A stretch of DNA of 7,515 nt from Oligoflexia bacterium (GTDB lineage: Bacteria > Bdellovibrionota > UBA1018): contig CAIYTD010000252.1 of assembly GCA_903928955.1 (NCBI GenBank), forward strand, positions 1 through 7,515, written 5' to 3'. Below the pieces are notes generated by a model that saw only the letters and a list, made by a program, of their open reading frames with translations, searched no databases and was not told the DNA's origin. The translations under genes and the position numbers were made by a program. Positions 6,012 to 7,515 of the stretch are shown one piece after another; the stretch's first letter is position 1; each line of letters starts with the position of its first letter.

Positions 6012-6368
6012 ATGAAAACTCAAATTAAAAAAAATGGTGACACGATTGTCGTAACTATGGATGGTAAGTTAGATTTTGAGACTTATGTCCCACTTCGCGA
6101 AGACTTAACGAAACTCATCGATCAAACAAAAACGGATAGCGTGCCAAAAAAAATTATTTTCAACCTAGAAAAGTTAGAATTTGTAGGCTCCAGCGGAATT
6201 TCATCTTTTGTTCAGACCCTGAAAGAATTTAATGCAAGCGTCCCCAACAAACCTCGTTATTGTAATGTTAAAAATGAGTTCAAGCGAATCATTCAAGCAT
6301 TCAATGAAGAAGATCTTTTCGATTTTTACGATAATGAAGATCGTGCCCGTCGCAGTTTTGATCAATAG
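6012..6368 (+). CDS. STAS-domain protein, anti-sigma factor antagonist-like
   Basis: A 118-aa single-domain STAS protein, the only plus-strand gene here. STAS proteins of the SpoIIAA/RsbV type bind an anti-sigma kinase when unphosphorylated and are switched off by Ser/Thr phosphorylation. Residues 1-20 form the first strands (DTIVVTMDGKLD). The hallmark LEFVGSSGISSF at 55-66 matches the family's DSSG loop with Gly in place of Asp; Ser61 aligns with the phosphorylated serine of SpoIIAA. The C-terminal helix region and an acidic EEDLFDFYDNED tail follow (99-110). No partner kinase, phosphatase or sigma factor lies in the window, so the target is unknown. It is transcribed against its neighbours, 38 bp from the rsmI start codon and with its stop 3 bp from the yraN stop. 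It contains two A8 tracts (6027-6034, 6146-6153). Confidence 0.85.
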   Translation: MKTQIKKNGDTIVVTMDGKLDFETYVPLREDLTKLIDQTKTDSVPKKIIFNLEKLEFVGSSGISSFVQTLKEFNASVPNKPRYCNVKNEFKRIIQAFNEEDLFDFYDNEDRARRSFDQ

Positions 6369-6376
6369 ATTCTATT
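6364..6376. repeat. Palindrome joining the convergent STAS and yraN stops
   Basis: AATAGA-T-TCTATT is a perfect dyad in which the TAG of the STAS gene (6366-6368) and the TAG of yraN (6374-6372) are mirror images. The genes converge with three bases between stop codons and no room for a terminator. The dyad is AT-rich and short, and is unlikely to terminate transcription by itself. Confidence 0.5.
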
Positions 6377-6746
6377 CTGAGTCTATCCAAAGATTGGGCA
6401 AATGCTTCCAATCTGTGCCATCCCAAGAGAGAAGGTCAAATCGTACTAGAGTAGATTTCCCTTGGTAAGAGGAAAGAAAAAACTGCGCGGTTTTTTTTAA
6501 GCACTGCTGCTTTTTCCAACCCACCGTTTCTGAACCCTCCAGCCAGTTCCTGAAAGAACAAGCACGGACTTCAACAAAAACAAGCTCGATGACTAAGTTT
6601 TGTCTGTGAGATTCCTCGAAGATAAGATCAATTTCACCCCATTTGCATCTAAAATTACGAAAGAGTAATCGACTTTGAGTATTTTGAAGAAACCACAACT
6701 CTGCTCTTTTTTCTGCATCTTTCCCATAAATCTGACGTTCTTGCAT
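6372..6746 (-). CDS. yraN: YraN/UPF0102 family nuclease-fold protein
   Basis: A 124-aa YraN family protein with a restriction-endonuclease/Holliday-resolvase-like fold. Its physiological role is not settled, though a DNA-processing function is widely assumed. Family landmarks are in order: GKDAEKRAELWF (8-19), NFRCKWGEIDLIF (31-43, with E38 and D40), VFVEVR (56-61, E59) and RFDLL (102-106). In the E-x-K nuclease motif the lysine is replaced by Arg61, a variation also known in the family. Length is typical. ATG 6746 begins 2 bp after the rnhB stop with no Shine-Dalgarno, so translation probably depends on coupling to rnhB. The pairing with rnhB is a widespread arrangement. The 3' end abuts the STAS gene tail to tail. 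Confidence 0.88.
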   Translation of the reverse strand: MQERQIYGKDAEKRAELWFLQNTQSRLLFRNFRCKWGEIDLIFEESHRQNLVIELVFVEVRACSFRNWLEGSETVGWKKQQCLKKTAQFFLSSYQGKSTLVRFDLLSWDGTDWKHLPNLWIDSE

Positions 6747-6748
6747 TC

Positions 6749-7402
6749 TTAAATGGGATGCAGAATGGAAGCCAGTGCAGCAATACTACCAAAGGACTTG
6801 CGATGGAGAATGCAAATCCCCTTCTTCTTCAATGCTTGCTGGTGAGCAGGCGTAGGATAACCTTTGTGTTGAGCAAAACCATAGCCCGGAAATTTCTGCT
6901 CCATCTTCGCCATATAACGGTCTCTCCATACCTTAGCAAGAATCGACGAGGCCGCAATACTCAGACATTTTTGGTCTCCTTGAATCACAGCCAAAGCAGG
7001 AACACCAAAACCTTGTCGTGGTAAAAATTTTCCGTCTACTAAAACGAAATGAGGAGAAACTTTCAGACTTTGAACAGCTCGAATCATAGCCAAATGAGAT
7101 GCGTGAAAAATATTGATAGCATCAATCTCTTCGACTGAAGCAACTCCGATCGCCCATCCCGAAGCCCAACTCTCAATGCAAGGAGCTAATTTCTCACGAG
7201 CCAAAGGACTCAAAAGTTTACTATCCTTTACTGCGTTTAACCATTCCACTTGCTCAAAGGATACGTGAGAGGGAAGAAGGACGGCAGCAGCTACCACAGG
7301 CCCTGCCAAACAACCCCTGCCAACTTCATCTACCCCTGCTACAGAAATGCCAGGAAAGCCCACTTGAATCTCAAACTGAAGACTAGGACATTTCCGACTC
7401 AT
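6749..7402 (-). CDS. rnhB: Ribonuclease HII
   Basis: A 217-aa RNase HII, which nicks 5' of ribonucleotides embedded in duplex DNA and degrades RNA-DNA hybrids in the cytoplasm, starting ribonucleotide excision repair. The N-terminal VAGVDEVGRGCLAGPVVAA stretch (21-39) holds catalytic D25 and E26. KDSKLLS (59-65), LVDGK (121-125, D123) and SILAKVWRDRYM (153-164, D161) supply the remaining carboxylates and conserved contacts. The tail has GYGFAQHKGYPTPAH (173-187) and HRKSF (200-204), both typical. ATG 7402 is chosen because GAGG lies 9 nt upstream; an in-frame TTG at 7417 would place that GAGG inside the gene. It is followed by yraN after 2 bp and probably preceded by rplS or a relative. Confidence 0.96.
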   Translation of the reverse strand: MSRKCPSLQFEIQVGFPGISVAGVDEVGRGCLAGPVVAAAVLLPSHVSFEQVEWLNAVKDSKLLSPLAREKLAPCIESWASGWAIGVASVEEIDAINIFHASHLAMIRAVQSLKVSPHFVLVDGKFLPRQGFGVPALAVIQGDQKCLSIAASSILAKVWRDRYMAKMEQKFPGYGFAQHKGYPTPAHQQALKKKGICILHRKSFGSIAALASILHPI

Positions 7403-7411
7403 AATCCAGTT

Positions 7412-7415
7412 CCTC
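7412..7415 (-). promoter_or_regulatory. Shine-Dalgarno of rnhB
   Basis: GAGG on the minus strand stands 9 nt before ATG 7402. It supports that start over the in-frame TTG at 7417, whose own upstream sequence has no such motif. Confidence 0.6.
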
Positions 7416-7418
7416 AAC

Positions 7419-7456
7419 CACTGGAGCGAGCCCTCGACTCAGGACTCACTCCAGTG
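7419..7456. repeat. Long imperfect hairpin before rnhB
   Basis: Perfect outer arms CACTGGAG (7419-7426) and CTCCAGTG (7449-7456) continue inward, past single mismatches, as GAG/CTC and CCT/AGG, closing on a 6-nt loop: 14 pairs in 38 bp. No T-run follows on either strand, so it is not a standard terminator. It lies between the stop of the upstream gene (7469) and the rnhB ribosome binding site (7412-7415), and could lower or tune rnhB expression through attenuation or RNase cleavage. Confidence 0.55.
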
Positions 7457-7468
7457 AAAAGATTCCAA

Positions 7469-7515
7469 TTAAGAGGAATTTTTTTTATTTTCTCGAGCTG
7501 CTGCTGATGCTGCGG
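7469..7515 (-). CDS. C-terminal end of upstream gene (possibly rplS)
   Basis: Only the last 14 codons are in the window: an Ala-rich stretch then RENKKNSS and TAA (7471-7469). The other two minus frames look less gene-like; one stops after nine codons and the other runs into the rnhB ribosome binding site. By position before rnhB, the commonest neighbour is rplS (ribosomal protein L19), whose C-terminus is basic, but the residues seen are too few and not diagnostic. Identity is inferred from gene order alone. Confidence 0.3.
   Translation of the reverse strand, partial: AASAAARENKKNSS

Larger units (their letters stand above)
5984..6012 (-). promoter_or_regulatory. Near-consensus sigma-70 promoter of rsmI
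   Basis: The minus strand reads TTGAAA (6012-6007), an exact 17-nt spacer, then TATTAT (5989-5984). Both hexamers match 5 of 6 consensus positions. Initiation is expected at about 5977-5976, 3-4 nt before ATG 5973, leaving no room for a ribosome binding site. The -35 covers the first base of the STAS start codon and the spacer covers the STAS Shine-Dalgarno. Confidence 0.6.

Noticed and set aside
6232..6468. Plus-strand open frame bridging the STAS and yraN 3' ends
   Set aside because: It is a shifted frame over two recognisable genes, with no ribosome binding site.
6477..6496. AAAAAAC/GTTTTTT inverted repeat inside yraN as a terminator for the STAS transcript
   Set aside because: The stem is almost all A-T and lies in coding sequence for Lys-Lys and Phe-Phe. 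Too weak to call, although it is the only hairpin with a T-run I saw within about 130 bp after the STAS stop.
6749..7515. Plus-strand open frames opposite rnhB
   Set aside because: Shadows of a complete RNase HII gene.
1..7515. A new defence, mobile or biosynthetic system
   Set aside because: All substantial genes belong to well-known housekeeping families. No transposase, integrase, toxin-antitoxin pair, repeat array or phage gene was recognised.

Overview
The window is about 7.5 kb of compact, ordinary-looking chromosome from a Gram-negative bacterium. The outer-membrane LPS translocon gene lptD shows an LPS- or LOS-bearing envelope. Base composition is moderately AT-rich, with many A8/A9 tracts. 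The block (upstream gene)-rnhB-yraN-rsmI resembles the rplS-rnhB-yraN-rsmI neighbourhood of delta-proteobacteria in the old sense, including Bdellovibrio-like lineages. A lone STAS protein and an accD-lptD-surE-M23 lipoprotein row fit the same guess, but no marker here fixes the taxon.

Layout from left to right. The minus-strand cluster, in transcription order, is accD (4868-3990), lptD (3978-1606), surE (1535-759), an M23/LytM peptidase lipoprotein (750-160) and tRNA-Arg(CCT) (101-27). Gaps within it are 8 to 70 bp up to the tRNA, so accD through the peptidase is probably one envelope-biogenesis operon. It would link fatty-acid precursor supply (AccD), LPS export (LptD), a nucleotide/stress phosphatase (SurE) and peptidoglycan remodelling (M23). 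A 190-bp intergenic region (4869-5058) separates accD from rsmI. It holds a strong minus-strand terminator, a small hairpin and a plus-facing terminator-like hairpin over the rsmI stop codon. Next come rsmI (minus), a single plus-strand STAS anti-sigma-antagonist-like gene (6012-6368), yraN and rnhB (both minus), and at the right edge the last codons of another minus-strand gene, possibly rplS.

No phage, insertion sequence, CRISPR array or defence system is visible, and I see no evidence of a wholly new system. The most interesting signals are regulatory. The rsmI promoter looks near-consensus and ends only a few bases before the sole plausible start codon, suggesting a leaderless mRNA. That promoter overlaps the promoter, Shine-Dalgarno and start codon of the oppositely oriented STAS gene, around a short palindrome. 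accD shows a weaker form of the same promoter-to-ATG arrangement, and lptD also lacks a Shine-Dalgarno. The STAS gene sits antisense inside an otherwise co-directional RNA/DNA-maintenance block, with 3 bp between its stop codon and that of yraN. All promoter, terminator and start-site calls are by eye.
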